A stretch of DNA of 64,000 nucleotides from Blattabacterium cuenoti (GCF_014252015.1 NZ_CP059206.1:496001-560000); one strand, 5' to 3'; counted from the stretch's first letter, positions 1-9,060 are shown. Program-made: numbers and translations. The notes: a model not told the origin generated them from the letters alone.

Positions 1-198
1 TAGAATAACTACTTTTAATTTTTGAAAAGAACAATATCTTAAACAAGAAAATATATTTTCTTTTTTGGGAAAGCACATGAAGTGATTATACTCAACTTTA
101 AGAAATTTTAATAATTTTATAAAATAAGATTTATGATATTCATCCTTTAAAAAGGTATTCCAATGAAAATTTATGTTTGATTGATTTTTTAGCATCAT
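1..198 (-). CDS. ung: Uracil-DNA glycosylase, N-terminal part, cut by the window edge
   Basis: A reverse-strand frame starts at the ATG at 198 and runs open to base 1 (66 codons). It is too short to stand out in an ORF scan because it is truncated. The visible part has a tryptophan followed by FLKDEY, then the stretch MCFPKKENIFSC and the end LKVVIL. In family 1 uracil-DNA glycosylases this last stretch directly precedes the catalytic GQDPYH motif, which would lie just outside the window. The enzyme removes uracil from DNA at the start of base-excision repair. It begins 15 bases after the ferredoxin stop and is probably co-transcribed with it. A second ATG at 195 is an equally possible start. 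Confidence 0.85.
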   Translation of the reverse strand, partial: MMLKNQSNINFHWNTFLKDEYHKSYFIKLLKFLKVEYNHFMCFPKKENIFSCLRYCSFQKLKVVIL

Positions 199-213
199 TT
201 TATTAGTTAACTC

Positions 214-561
214 TTAATTTCTTGAATGAAGAGTTCCATGTAAAAAAATTTTTTTTTGAAAAAGTTTTTCTTTAGTTTCATAATTATTTTGATCTGGAAT
301 ACAACATTTAACCGGACAAATTATAACACATTGTGGTTCATCATAAAAACCTACGCACTCTGTACATTTTTCAGGAATAATAAAATATATATTGTTATCT
401 TTTGGTTTCTGAAATATTGTTGGATCCAACATTTTATTCTTTTTCAAAGAAGTACCATCTGACATTCTCCATTTTTTTCCTCCCTCATAAATTGCTTGAT
501 TAGGACATTCGGGTTCGCAAGCCCCACAATTTATACATTTTTCTGTAATTTTTATGGACAT
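214..561 (-). CDS. Ferredoxin with two [4Fe-4S] clusters
   Basis: A 115-residue cytosolic electron carrier. The first cluster motif is C9-x2-C12-x2-C15-x3-C19 followed by Pro. The second is C66-x2-C69-x8-C78-x3-C82 followed by Pro; the eight-residue spacing marks the Alvin/YfhL type of bacterial ferredoxin. A further pair of cysteines lies just after the second motif. The gene is divergent from, and very close to, an acyl-CoA reductase. This pairing is familiar in Bacteroidota, so the ferredoxin may feed electrons to or from that enzyme, but this is inferred from position only. The redox partner in this organism is unknown. Confidence 0.9.
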   Translation of the reverse strand: MSIKITEKCINCGACEPECPNQAIYEGGKKWRMSDGTSLKKNKMLDPTIFQKPKDNNIYFIIPEKCTECVGFYDEPQCVIICPVKCCIPDQNNYETKEKLFQKKIFLHGTLHSRN

Positions 562-583
562 TGAATTTTATAGATTAAAAATA

Positions 584-1636
584 ATGATTAGAACTTTTGA
601 TAATTTAGGACTATTCTTTAGAGAAGTTAAAAAATTTTATGCATATAATAAAAAATGTTTTTCTAAATATTCTAAAATATATTTTCCCTCTTTTCAAAAA
701 ATAATGAAGGAAATAACTATTGCAAATAACTGGTTTAGAATAGAAGATTTATTAATAACATTTAACCAATGGGGAGAAACTCTTAGAAAAGAAAAATTAG
801 AATGTTGGATTAACAAATATTCTTTTATAAAAAAGAAAAAAAAAAAATATAAAACAATTCTTGTTATTATGCCTGGAAATGTACCAATGGTAGGGTTTCA
901 TGATTTATTATGTGTTCTTTTATCAGGACATAAGATTATAATTAAATTATCTCAAGAAGATAATTTATTACTTCCATTTTTATGTAAAATAATAATACAT
1001 GAAAAACCCACACTAAAAAATAAAATAAAATTTACAAATAACATGTTTCATGAAAAATTTGATTATGTAATAGCTACTGGAAATCATAATACAGCTCGTT
1101 ACTTTGAATATTATTTCAGGAAATATCCTCTTTTACTAAGAAAAAGTAGAACCTCTGTAGCCGTCTTGCAAGGAACTGAAACAGAAGAAGATTTAATTTC
1201 TTTAAACAAAGACATATTAACTTATTCAGGAAGGGGATGTAGGAATGTAGGAAAAATATTTATACCTTATAATTATAATGTTTACTTAATTTTAAAAAAA
1301 TCATTTATATCCGAATATATTACAAAAAATTATAAGTATATAGATAACTATAGATATTATTTGGCCATTTACACAATGAATAAAGTTTCTTTTCAAAAAA
1401 ATCATTTCCTTCTTTTAAAAGAAGAAAAAAATTACCATAGTCCAATATCTGTAGTTTATTATGAATTTTATAAGAATTTAAATCAATTAAAAAAAACAAT
1501 TATGGCAAAAAAAAATCATATACAATGTATAGTTTCTAGAAATTTTTTAAAAGAAGAAGTTCTTTTTGGAGAAACACAATATCCAAAATTGGAAGATTAT
1601 GCAGATAAAATTGATACCATTCAATTCTTATCTTAA
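584..1636 (+). CDS. Acyl-CoA reductase of the LuxC-like family
   Basis: The protein is about 350 residues and resembles the Bacteroidota acyl-CoA reductase relatives of LuxC, which reduce acyl-CoA or acyl-enzyme to an aldehyde with a nucleotide cofactor. Visible marks are PGNVPMVGF near residue 97 in the aldehyde-dehydrogenase-like fold and GRGCRN, with the likely catalytic cysteine near residue 219. An in-frame ATG at 554 would overlap the start of the divergent ferredoxin, so I prefer the ATG at 584. A run of 12 A (836-847) encodes a block of lysines and is in frame. The 3' end overlaps that of ribD by 9 bases. The physiological substrate is unknown. Confidence 0.75.
   Translation: MIRTFDNLGLFFREVKKFYAYNKKCFSKYSKIYFPSFQKIMKEITIANNWFRIEDLLITFNQWGETLRKEKLECWINKYSFIKKKKKKYKTILVIMPGNVPMVGFHDLLCVLLSGHKIIIKLSQEDNLLLPFLCKIIIHEKPTLKNKIKFTNNMFHEKFDYVIATGNHNTARYFEYYFRKYPLLLRKSRTSVAVLQGTETEEDLISLNKDILTYSGRGCRNVGKIFIPYNYNVYLILKKSFISEYITKNYKYIDNYRYYLAIYTMNKVSFQKNHFLLLKEEKNYHSPISVVYYEFYKNLNQLKKTIMAKKNHIQCIVSRNFLKEEVLFGETQYPKLEDYADKIDTIQFLS
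836..847. repeat. Run of 12 A in the acyl-CoA reductase gene
   Basis: Twelve consecutive A between G835 and T848 encode lysines in frame. It is the second longest homopolymer I noticed in the window after the 13-A tract of murF. Such runs are prone to slippage in polymerases. Confidence 0.85.
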
Positions 1637-2662
1637 ATTAAAAACTTTAAGTTGATCTTTATCAATATTTATTTTTTTATAAAAAATTCCATCTATTTCG
1701 GGTGCTTTTAATCCACTTTTTAATAGAACATCACATATAAAAACACGAGATTCATCCCAAACATTTTCTTTTATGAAACTTTCTAGTGTTTTTTTTCCTC
1801 CTTCTACTATTAAAGATAGTATCTTTTTTTTATACAAAAAATTCAATATTTGATTTATTATTTTTTTTTCGAAAGAAATTTGAATATATTCTATATTTTC
1901 TGTGTTTTTTTTGTATTTTTCTGTAAAAACAATGGTATGTTGTGATCCATCCAAGATAAAATGAGAGTTAGATATACTTAATTTTTTATCAATAAAAATT
2001 CTAATAGGATTTATTCCAAACCACTTTCTAACATTTAGTTTTGGATTATCATTTAATACAGTTTTTCTCCCTACCAAAACACTGTCTTCTTCAGATCTCC
2101 ATTTATGATTTAGTTGTCTAGCATGTATGCCACTAATCCAATTATCTTTTTTATTTTCTGAATATGAATATATAAAACCATCATCACTTTGTGCCCATTT
2201 CAATATAATATAAGGACGTTTTTTTTCATAGAAAGTAAAAAAACGTTTATTTAAAAAACGACATTCATTTATTAAAACATTTTCTATAACTTCAATTCCA
2301 TATTTCCTTAATTTTTGTATTCCTAATCCTTTTACTTTATCACAAGGATCTTGTATTCCCACTACTACTCTTGGTATATTATTTCTAATTATTAAATCCA
2401 CACAAGGAGGAGTTTCTCCAAAATGAACACATGGTTCCAATGTAACATATAGAGTACAATCAAAAAATAAGTATTTATTTTTTATATTATTAATTGTCAA
2501 TGCTTCAGCATGAAGCATTCTCTTTTTATAATGCCATCCTTCTGACAAAATTACTCCATTTCTCTCTATAACACATCCCACCATAGGATTAGGAGATGTC
2601 ATCCCTAATCCATTTTTAGCTAATTGTAAAGCTCTTCTCATAAAGATTTCTTTATATTTCAT
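1628..2662 (-). CDS. ribD: Bifunctional riboflavin biosynthesis deaminase/reductase RibD
   Basis: RibD carries out two consecutive steps of riboflavin synthesis: deamination of the pyrimidine ring and NADPH-dependent reduction of the ribosyl side chain. The N-terminal cytidine-deaminase-type domain has the zinc site H51-A-E and PCVHFGETPPC (C78 and C87). The C-terminal part is the reductase domain with the VEGGKKTLESF motif. The frame could extend upstream to 2719, but those 19 residues lie inside aroE and do not look like RibD. The ATG at 2662 gives the family's usual beginning (MKYKEIFMRRAL) and an 11-base overlap with aroE, suggesting one transcript. Confidence 0.93.
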   Translation of the reverse strand: MKYKEIFMRRALQLAKNGLGMTSPNPMVGCVIERNGVILSEGWHYKKRMLHAEALTINNIKNKYLFFDCTLYVTLEPCVHFGETPPCVDLIIRNNIPRVVVGIQDPCDKVKGLGIQKLRKYGIEVIENVLINECRFLNKRFFTFYEKKRPYIILKWAQSDDGFIYSYSENKKDNWISGIHARQLNHKWRSEEDSVLVGRKTVLNDNPKLNVRKWFGINPIRIFIDKKLSISNSHFILDGSQHTIVFTEKYKKNTENIEYIQISFEKKIINQILNFLYKKKILSLIVEGGKKTLESFIKENVWDESRVFICDVLLKSGLKAPEIDGIFYKKINIDKDQLKVFNLR

Positions 2663-3404
2663 GATTTTGCCATATTTTCCAAGATTCATCAGCTTGGATA
2701 TGTAACATTTCCAATCCATTTTTGATTAAAGCTCCTTTTTCTTCTGCCTTTTTTAAAAACAAGGTTTTATTAGGATTGTAAACTAAATCATAAAAATAAT
2801 GTTTGTTAGAAACATATTGATAAGGTAAAGATGGGCATGCATGAACATTAGGATATGTCCCTAAAGGAGTACAATTAATGATGATTTTGTATTCTTTTAA
2901 TAAATTTTGGTTTATATCTTCATAAACCAAAAAATCCATATTTTTTTTTCTAGAAACATATTGATACGGAATTTGTAATTGTTTTAAAACAAAAGAAATC
3001 GCTTTAGATACACCTCCTGTTCCTAAAATTAATGCTTTTAAATTTTTTCTATTTATAAATTGATTCAAATCTTTTTTAAAAGAATATTCAAAACCCAAAA
3101 TATCTGTGTTAAATCCTGTTCTATGTTGATCATTAATTTTTACTACATTCACAGAACCTATTGATTTTACTTCAGGCATAACTTTAGTTAAAAAAGGAAT
3201 AATACTTGTTTTATAAGGGATGGTTACATTACATCCTTTTAAACAAGTATTTTTAAAGATAAACCATATATTTTCTATTTTTGGAATATCAAAAATCTTA
3301 TAATCTGTATTGATAATAGATTCCTTTTTAAATTTTTCTAAAAAAAATTTTCTAGAAAAAGAATATTTAATATCTTTTCCTATCAATCCATAAAGTATCT
3401 TCAT
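2652..3404 (-). CDS. aroE: Shikimate dehydrogenase
   Basis: AroE reduces 3-dehydroshikimate to shikimate with NADPH in the common aromatic amino acid and folate pathway. The 250-residue protein is slightly shorter than usual. It shows the substrate-binding start GLIGKDIKYSFS, the catalytic lysine K65 in NVTIPYK, the partner aspartate D101 in FNTDILGF, the nucleotide-binding GTGGVSKA at about 128, and the late NCTPLGTYPN and YDLVYNP motifs. The ATG at 3404 is the natural start. ribD overlaps its 3' end. Retention fits a symbiont that supplies aromatic amino acids. Confidence 0.94.
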   Translation of the reverse strand: MKILYGLIGKDIKYSFSRKFFLEKFKKESIINTDYKIFDIPKIENIWFIFKNTCLKGCNVTIPYKTSIIPFLTKVMPEVKSIGSVNVVKINDQHRTGFNTDILGFEYSFKKDLNQFINRKNLKALILGTGGVSKAISFVLKQLQIPYQYVSRKKNMDFLVYEDINQNLLKEYKIIINCTPLGTYPNVHACPSLPYQYVSNKHYFYDLVYNPNKTLFLKKAEEKGALIKNGLEMLHIQADESWKIWQNHEI

Positions 3405-3449
3405 GTATCATAAATAAAAACAAAAAAATATGAATTTCTGAATAAAAAT

Positions 3450-3647
3450 CTATTCTTCTTTTTTTAATTTCATCCGTTCTCTATATTTTGCTTTCAATAT
3501 TTCATTTCTTCTTCCTTCAGAAGGTTTTATATATTGTTGTTTTTCTCTAAATTCTTTTAAAATACGAGTTTTATCAAATTTTTTTTTACATTTTTTTAAA
3601 GCTTTTTCAATTGATTCTCCTTCTCTAACAGTAGTAATTAAGATCAT
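3450..3647 (-). CDS. rpsU: Small ribosomal subunit protein bS21
   Basis: A 65-residue basic protein of the 30S subunit. It matches bS21 by TVREGESIEKALKKCKKKF near its start and by KPSEGRRNE followed by a lysine/arginine-rich tail. The frame is open ten codons further upstream to 3677, but that would run into the tRNA-Val gene. The ATG at 3647 gives the family's typical start (MILITTVREGES). The gene follows tRNA-Val by about 20 bases on the same strand, so both are likely transcribed together. Confidence 0.92.
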   Translation of the reverse strand: MILITTVREGESIEKALKKCKKKFDKTRILKEFREKQQYIKPSEGRRNEILKAKYRERMKLKKEE

Positions 3648-3667
3648 AAAACTTAATAAATAATTCT

Positions 3668-3745
3668 TGGTGGACACTATCGGATTTGAACCGATGACCT
3701 CTACTCTGTCAAAGTAGCGCTCTAAACCTACTGAGCTAAATGTCC
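3668..3745 (-). tRNA. tRNA-Val (anticodon GAC)
   Basis: The reverse strand folds into a full cloverleaf. The acceptor arm GGACATT pairs with AGTGTCC (one G-T pair). There is a D-arm with GCTC/GAGC, an anticodon stem CTACT/AGTAG with loop TTGACAG (anticodon GAC), and a T-arm ATCGG/CCGAT with loop TTCAAAT. The discriminator is A and the 3' CCA (3668-3670) is encoded, unlike in the other two tRNAs of this window. Confidence 0.95.
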
Positions 3746-3757
3746 TTTTAAAATCAA

Positions 3758-3765
3758 CAAAATTA
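3758..3765 (-). promoter_or_regulatory. Probable promoter -7 element for tRNA-Val and rpsU
   Basis: On the reverse strand TAATTTTG matches the Bacteroidota -7 consensus TAnnTTTG exactly, 12 bases before the mature tRNA 5' end. The -33 position carries only a weak TTTA. In such an A+T-rich sequence a chance match is possible; the position relative to the tRNA is the main support. Confidence 0.4.
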
Positions 3766-3806
3766 TATATTTTTTGGATATATAAACGGATTATAATTTA
3801 TTTTTT

Positions 3807-5879
3807 ATGTCCTGTAATATTCTAAAAAAGTCTATAAAACATTTAAAAGGATTAAGTTTAAGACAAGCTATTTTATTTAATACAGAATTAAACCTTTATA
3901 CATATGAAGACTTACTTTTTTTTTATCCTAAAGGATATATACATCTATATACTATAAATAATATATCAGAATTATCAAATAGCAATAATAACAATGGTTT
4001 TATACAAATATTGGGTAAAATAACTAAAATTGAAGAAATAAACTATAAAAATAAAAAAGGAAAAATGTTAATAGCACATCTAGAAAATGAAACGGGATCA
4101 ATTGAATTAGTTTGGTTTAGAAAAAATGATTTTATAAAAAATATAAAAAAAAATATTACAGTAATAGTTTATGGAAAAATTAAATATTTTCAAAAAAAAG
4201 TTCAAATCATTCACCCAAATATTAAAGAATTTCATTCTTCCGTAAAAAAACATTCAATATTTCCTGTATATCCTATCCCTAAAAATTTTCAAAAAAAAGG
4301 AATAAATAATTTTTTCATGATCAATTTATTACAAAATCTTATGAAAGAATTAAAAAATGATATAAATGAATTTTTTTTTCAAGATTTTATTAACAAAAAA
4401 TTAATGTCAAGAAAAAAAGCTTTAATTCAAATTCATTTTCCAGAATCTTTAGATTCTTTATTACAAGCTCAATATTCTTTAAAGTTTGAAGAATTATTTT
4501 TATTAAAATTGTTTTTTTTATCTAAAAAAAAAGTTATACATAGTCATCCTTTTACAAAATTAGGTAAGAACTTTCATAATTTTTACAAATATTTTCTACC
4601 TTTTACTTTAACAGGAGAACAAAAAAAAGTATTTAAAGAAATATGGTATGATTTGAAAAAACCCACTCAAATGAATAGATTATTGCAAGGAGAAGTGGGA
4701 TGTGGAAAAACGATTATAGCTATGTTATCTATGCTTGTAGCTTTAGATAACGGATTTCAATCCTGTTTGATGGCACCTACTGAAATTTTAGCGATACAAC
4801 ATTATTATTCTATAAAAAAAATGTTTTCAAAAATTGGAATTAAAATAACATTGTTAACAAGTTCTACTTCTGATTCCATACGAAAATCTCTTTATCATGA
4901 AATATTAACAGGAAAAATATCTATTGTAATAGGAACACATTCTTTAATTCAAGAAAAAGTTAGGTTTCAAAATCTTGGATTGGCAATTATAGATGAAGAA
5001 CAGCGTTTTGGAGTAGAACAAAGAGATAAAATTTGGAAAAAAGATGATAATCCTCCTCATATTTTAATCATGACAGCAACACCTATTCCTAGAACTTTAG
5101 CAAAAATTATTTACCATGATTTAAATATTTCTATCATAAAAAAATTGCCTTTAGGAAGAAAACCTGTTAAAACTATTCATTATTGTAATAGAAATAGAGA
5201 TCAAGCTTTTAAAATAGTGAAAGATCAAATTTCAATAGGTAGGCAAATTTACATTATATATCCTACGATAAATACTTCTTTAAAATATAAAAATTTAATA
5301 AAAGGATATCAGGAAATAAAAGAAAGATTTCAAAATATAGAAGATAAAATTGGAATTTTACATGGAGAGATGAATTTTAAGGAAAAAGAAATACAGATTA
5401 ATCGATTTTTACGTGGAAAAACCAAAATTTTAGTAGCAACTACAGTTATAGAAGTAGGTGTAAATGTTCCTAACGCATCAGTCATCTTAATAGAAAATGC
5501 AGATTTTTTTGGTCTATCTCAATTACATCAGTTAAGAGGAAGAGTAGGAAGAGGGATTCATCAAAGTTATTGTATCCTTGTTACTGATAATAAAATTAGT
5601 GTAGAAGGTTCTTTTAGAATAAAAAAAATGTGTGAAACAAATGAAGGATTGGAAATAGCCAAAGAAGATCTTAAGTTACGTGGGGGTGGAGATTTGATAG
5701 GAACTAAACAAAGTGGAAAAAGTTATTTTCGTATTGTAAATCTGATTAAAGATTATAAATTAATAAAAGATGTCTTTCCAATTGCTAAAATTTTTTTGAA
5801 AAAAAATCCGAATTTTTTAAATGATACAAAAAATATTTTTTATGAATACTATAAAAACAAATGGAATATTTATAAATAA
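3807..5879 (+). CDS. recG: ATP-dependent DNA helicase RecG
   Basis: A 690-residue protein, typical length for RecG, which remodels stalled replication forks and branch-migrates Holliday junctions. The N-terminal third is the wedge/OB region. Superfamily 2 helicase motifs follow: Walker A GEVGCGKT near residue 295, motif II IIDEEQRFG near 395, motif III TATPIPRT near 422, motif V ATTVIEVGVNVPNA near 550, and QLRGRVGRG in motif VI. The C-terminus has the ELKLRG-like element seen here as EDLKLRGGGDL. It starts a forward run of five genes (to 11003). Confidence 0.95.
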   Translation: MSCNILKKSIKHLKGLSLRQAILFNTELNLYTYEDLLFFYPKGYIHLYTINNISELSNSNNNNGFIQILGKITKIEEINYKNKKGKMLIAHLENETGSIELVWFRKNDFIKNIKKNITVIVYGKIKYFQKKVQIIHPNIKEFHSSVKKHSIFPVYPIPKNFQKKGINNFFMINLLQNLMKELKNDINEFFFQDFINKKLMSRKKALIQIHFPESLDSLLQAQYSLKFEELFLLKLFFLSKKKVIHSHPFTKLGKNFHNFYKYFLPFTLTGEQKKVFKEIWYDLKKPTQMNRLLQGEVGCGKTIIAMLSMLVALDNGFQSCLMAPTEILAIQHYYSIKKMFSKIGIKITLLTSSTSDSIRKSLYHEILTGKISIVIGTHSLIQEKVRFQNLGLAIIDEEQRFGVEQRDKIWKKDDNPPHILIMTATPIPRTLAKIIYHDLNISIIKKLPLGRKPVKTIHYCNRNRDQAFKIVKDQISIGRQIYIIYPTINTSLKYKNLIKGYQEIKERFQNIEDKIGILHGEMNFKEKEIQINRFLRGKTKILVATTVIEVGVNVPNASVILIENADFFGLSQLHQLRGRVGRGIHQSYCILVTDNKISVEGSFRIKKMCETNEGLEIAKEDLKLRGGGDLIGTKQSGKSYFRIVNLIKDYKLIKDVFPIAKIFLKKNPNFLNDTKNIFYEYYKNKWNIYK

Positions 5880-5901
5880 ATGAGTAACACCATATCATAT
5901 C

Positions 5902-8034
5902 ATGGATTCCTTAAATTGCTATCAACGTAAAATTATAGAAACTATTAATGGCCCTATACTAGTTATTGCTGGAGCAGGATCAGGAAAAACACGTGTTATT
6001 ACACATCGTATAGTTCATATGATTCAAAATATAGGAATATCTCCTTATAATATATTGGCCTTGACTTTTACCAAAAAAGCTGCTGAAGAAATGAAAAATC
6101 GTATTTCTAACATGATGATAAATCAAAACAATTTTGATCAAATAACAATAGGAACTTTTCATTCTATATTTTCCAATATTTTAAGAAAAGAATCTCATTG
6201 GTTAGGATTTAAGTCAAATTATACTATTTATGATCATAAGGATTCAGAAAATGTCATAAAAAAAATATTAAATGATATAAACATAGATACATTTCTAACT
6301 CCTAAAGAAATAAGAAAAAAAATATCCGAACGGAAAAATAATTTGTACTATTTATACAATAAAAAAAAATCAGAAGATAAAAAATCAGAATTTTTTACTA
6401 AAATTTATGAAATTTATACAAAACGTTGTTTTAAAGCAAATGCGTTAGATTTCGATGATATATTACTTTATACTAACCATTTATTTTTTTATTTTTCAAA
6501 TATACTTAAAAAGTATCAAAAAAAATTTAAATATATATTAATTGACGAATATCAAGATACCAATTTTTCTCAATACATTCTTATAAAGAAATTGGTTTCT
6601 CAACATAAAAATCTTTTTGTAGTAGGAGATGATGCTCAAAGTATTTATGCTTTTCGTGGAGCTGATATTTCAAATATTTTAAATTTTCATCTTGATTATA
6701 ATAATGCTAAAATTTTTCGTCTTGAACAAAATTATCGTTCTACCAACCATATTGTGCAAGCCTCTAACAATATTATTTCTTTTAATAAGAATCAAATTTC
6801 AAAAAAAATATGGACAAATAATGAAAAAGGAGAAAAAATAAAGATATATTGTGCTTCTTCTGAAATAGAAGAAGCACAATATATTGCTTCTTCTATTCTT
6901 TCAATAAAAAAGGAAACCAATTTAAAATATAAAAGTTTTGCTATTCTTTACAGAGCGAATATCCAATCGCATATTATAGAATATTCACTAAAGAAAAAAA
7001 ATATACCATATCATATATATGGATCCATATCGTTCGAAAAACGGAAAGAAATTCGAGATTTTTTAGCTTTTCTTAGAATCATTGTAAATCCAAATGATGA
7101 AGAATCTTTATTGCGTATTATAAAAATAGTAAACAAAAAAGTAGTAAAAAACATTTTAAGTTTATCTATAAAAAAAGAAACTATAATTTATAACATAATA
7201 AAAAATATTAAAAATTATCAATGCATACTAAAAATAAATAATAAAACAAAAGATAGATTTATATATCTAATTCTTATAATAGAAAAGTTACGTATTAACG
7301 CAAAACAAGATAACGCATATATAACAGCAAAAAATGTAGTCAATTTTTTATTGAAAGAAAACTCTAAAAATTATAATCATGAAGATTTTAAATATATGCT
7401 TGATAATATATTTCAATACGTTAAAGAACAAAAAAAATTAAAAAAAGGTGGAAATACAAGTTTATTTGGTTTTCTACAATTTTTTTATTTGGAAAAAAAT
7501 GAAAATACAAGTAATGAAGAAAATGAAAATAACAAAGTTTCATTAATGACAGTTCATTTATCTAAAGGATTAGAATTTTCTATTGTTTTTATAGTGGGAT
7601 TAGAAGAGAATTTATTTCCATCAAAATCTAGTTTTGAAAACCAGATAAAAATAGAGGAAGAACGTCGTTTATTTTATGTTGCTTTAACTAGAGCTCAAAA
7701 AAAAGCTGTACTGACTTATGCAAAATATAGATTTATATGGGGTGAAAAAAAAGAAAATAGACCTAGTCGTTTCATTAATGAACTTAATAATAATTTTATT
7801 GATATAGAAAATTATAAATATGTATCAGAAAAAAATGAGATTCATAATTATTTTAATCAAAAATATGAATGTTCTAAATATATTAAAAAAGGAGTAAAAG
7901 TTTTTCACAAAAATTTTGGGTTAGGAACTGTTATAGAATTGCAAAATAAAAATCAAATAGCTTTGATAAAATTTAAACAATCGGGAGAAAAAAGAATTTT
8001 ACTCAAATTTGATAAACTTGTTATTTATTCATAA
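5902..8034 (+). CDS. uvrD: UvrD/PcrA-type 3'-5' DNA helicase
   Basis: A superfamily 1A helicase of 710 residues that unwinds DNA in excision and mismatch repair. It shows the Q-motif region near the start, Walker A GAGSGKTRVIT at about residue 24, motif II DEYQDTN at about 215, motif III GDDAQSIYAFRGA, motif IV EQNYRS, and motifs V/VI in VHLSKGLEF and FYVALTRAQ. The C-terminal extension ends in a Tudor-like segment (VFHKNFGLGTVIE). Start is the ATG 22 bases after recG. An 18-base inverted repeat lies within the coding sequence (6844-6884). Confidence 0.93.
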   Translation: MDSLNCYQRKIIETINGPILVIAGAGSGKTRVITHRIVHMIQNIGISPYNILALTFTKKAAEEMKNRISNMMINQNNFDQITIGTFHSIFSNILRKESHWLGFKSNYTIYDHKDSENVIKKILNDINIDTFLTPKEIRKKISERKNNLYYLYNKKKSEDKKSEFFTKIYEIYTKRCFKANALDFDDILLYTNHLFFYFSNILKKYQKKFKYILIDEYQDTNFSQYILIKKLVSQHKNLFVVGDDAQSIYAFRGADISNILNFHLDYNNAKIFRLEQNYRSTNHIVQASNNIISFNKNQISKKIWTNNEKGEKIKIYCASSEIEEAQYIASSILSIKKETNLKYKSFAILYRANIQSHIIEYSLKKKNIPYHIYGSISFEKRKEIRDFLAFLRIIVNPNDEESLLRIIKIVNKKVVKNILSLSIKKETIIYNIIKNIKNYQCILKINNKTKDRFIYLILIIEKLRINAKQDNAYITAKNVVNFLLKENSKNYNHEDFKYMLDNIFQYVKEQKKLKKGGNTSLFGFLQFFYLEKNENTSNEENENNKVSLMTVHLSKGLEFSIVFIVGLEENLFPSKSSFENQIKIEEERRLFYVALTRAQKKAVLTYAKYRFIWGEKKENRPSRFINELNNNFIDIENYKYVSEKNEIHNYFNQKYECSKYIKKGVKVFHKNFGLGTVIELQNKNQIALIKFKQSGEKRILLKFDKLVIYS
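6844..6884. repeat. Perfect 18-bp inverted repeat, 5-base loop, inside uvrD
   Basis: Left arm 6844-6861 and right arm 6867-6884 are exact reverse complements, separated by GAAAT. The arm contains GTGCTTCTTCT. It codes for an ordinary stretch of the helicase (CASSEIEEAQ), so protein constraint explains part of the symmetry. An mRNA hairpin this long is still uncommon inside a gene. Confidence 0.8.
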
Positions 8035-8043
8035 CAATAATTT

Positions 8044-9051
8044 ATGGATGATTCAAAAAAAATTAAATTAAATTTTTATTTGCAAAAAATAATTTGTTTT
8101 GTAGCAGTTATTTTATTTTTCATAAAATTAATTACTTGGCATATTACTTCTTCACTTTCTATATTCAGTGATGCTATGGAAAGTTTAATAAATATTATTA
8201 GTGGTTTTATTGGATTATGTAGCCTTTATATTTCATCTTTACCTAAAGATCAAAATCATCCATATGGACATGGTAAAATAGAATTTATATCAACTGCCAT
8301 TGAAGGTGTTTTAATTTCTATAGTAGGAATTACTATTTTTATAAATACTTTTATACGTATTAAATATAATATGCATAGAATTCTTTTATCCAGATTAGAT
8401 TATGGTGTTATTTTGATGTCCTTTACTGGAATTATTAATTATTTTTTAGGATTTTTAGCCTGTAAAATAGGACACAAAAATGGAGCTTTAACATTAGTAG
8501 CAAGTGGAAAACATCTTCAAATAGATACCTATTCTACTTTTGGCATAGTTTCAGGATTAATTTTGTTGAATATCACTAAATGTATATGGATAGATCCTAT
8601 TATTTCTATTATTTTTTCATCTGTAATTTTGTATACAGGATTCAAATTGTTGAGGAATGCTGCAGCTGGAATTATGGATGAATCGGATAAAAAACTTTTG
8701 AAAAAACTATCTTTTTATCTCAACAAAAAAAGAGATATTCACTGGATAGATCTTCATCATTTAAAAATTATTAAATATGGGAGTGCATTGCATATAGATT
8801 GTCATCTAACTGTTCCATGGTACTTTAATATAAAAGAAGCTAATCAAGAAGTAAAAAAACTAACTCAATTAACTAAAAATGAATTTGGATCTAAAGTAGA
8901 ACTTTCTGTGCACGTTGAGGCTTGCTCTAATAATCATTGTCCATTTTGTTTTAACCATTCTTGTAAAGAAAGAAAAAATCTCTTTCAAAAAAAAATTCTT
9001 TTGACTTTAGATAAAACATCTTATTATAACAAAAATAATACTAAATTTTAA
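8044..9051 (+). CDS. Cation diffusion facilitator family transporter
   Basis: A 335-residue inner-membrane protein of the CDF family, which exports divalent metals such as Zn2+, Fe2+ or Mn2+ in exchange for protons. Hydrophobic segments cover roughly residues 12-210. The family's first metal site region is seen in SIFSDAMESLINI, followed by HPYGHGKIEF near residue 73 and the second site in LQIDTYST. The C-terminal cytoplasmic domain contains HIDCHLTVPW and a Cys/His-rich end (CSNNHCPFCFNHSC) that could bind metal. Metal specificity cannot be told from sequence alone. Confidence 0.88.
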   Translation: MDDSKKIKLNFYLQKIICFVAVILFFIKLITWHITSSLSIFSDAMESLINIISGFIGLCSLYISSLPKDQNHPYGHGKIEFISTAIEGVLISIVGITIFINTFIRIKYNMHRILLSRLDYGVILMSFTGIINYFLGFLACKIGHKNGALTLVASGKHLQIDTYSTFGIVSGLILLNITKCIWIDPIISIIFSSVILYTGFKLLRNAAAGIMDESDKKLLKKLSFYLNKKRDIHWIDLHHLKIIKYGSALHIDCHLTVPWYFNIKEANQEVKKLTQLTKNEFGSKVELSVHVEACSNNHCPFCFNHSCKERKNLFQKKILLTLDKTSYYNKNNTKF

Positions 9052-9060
9052 ATAGATATT

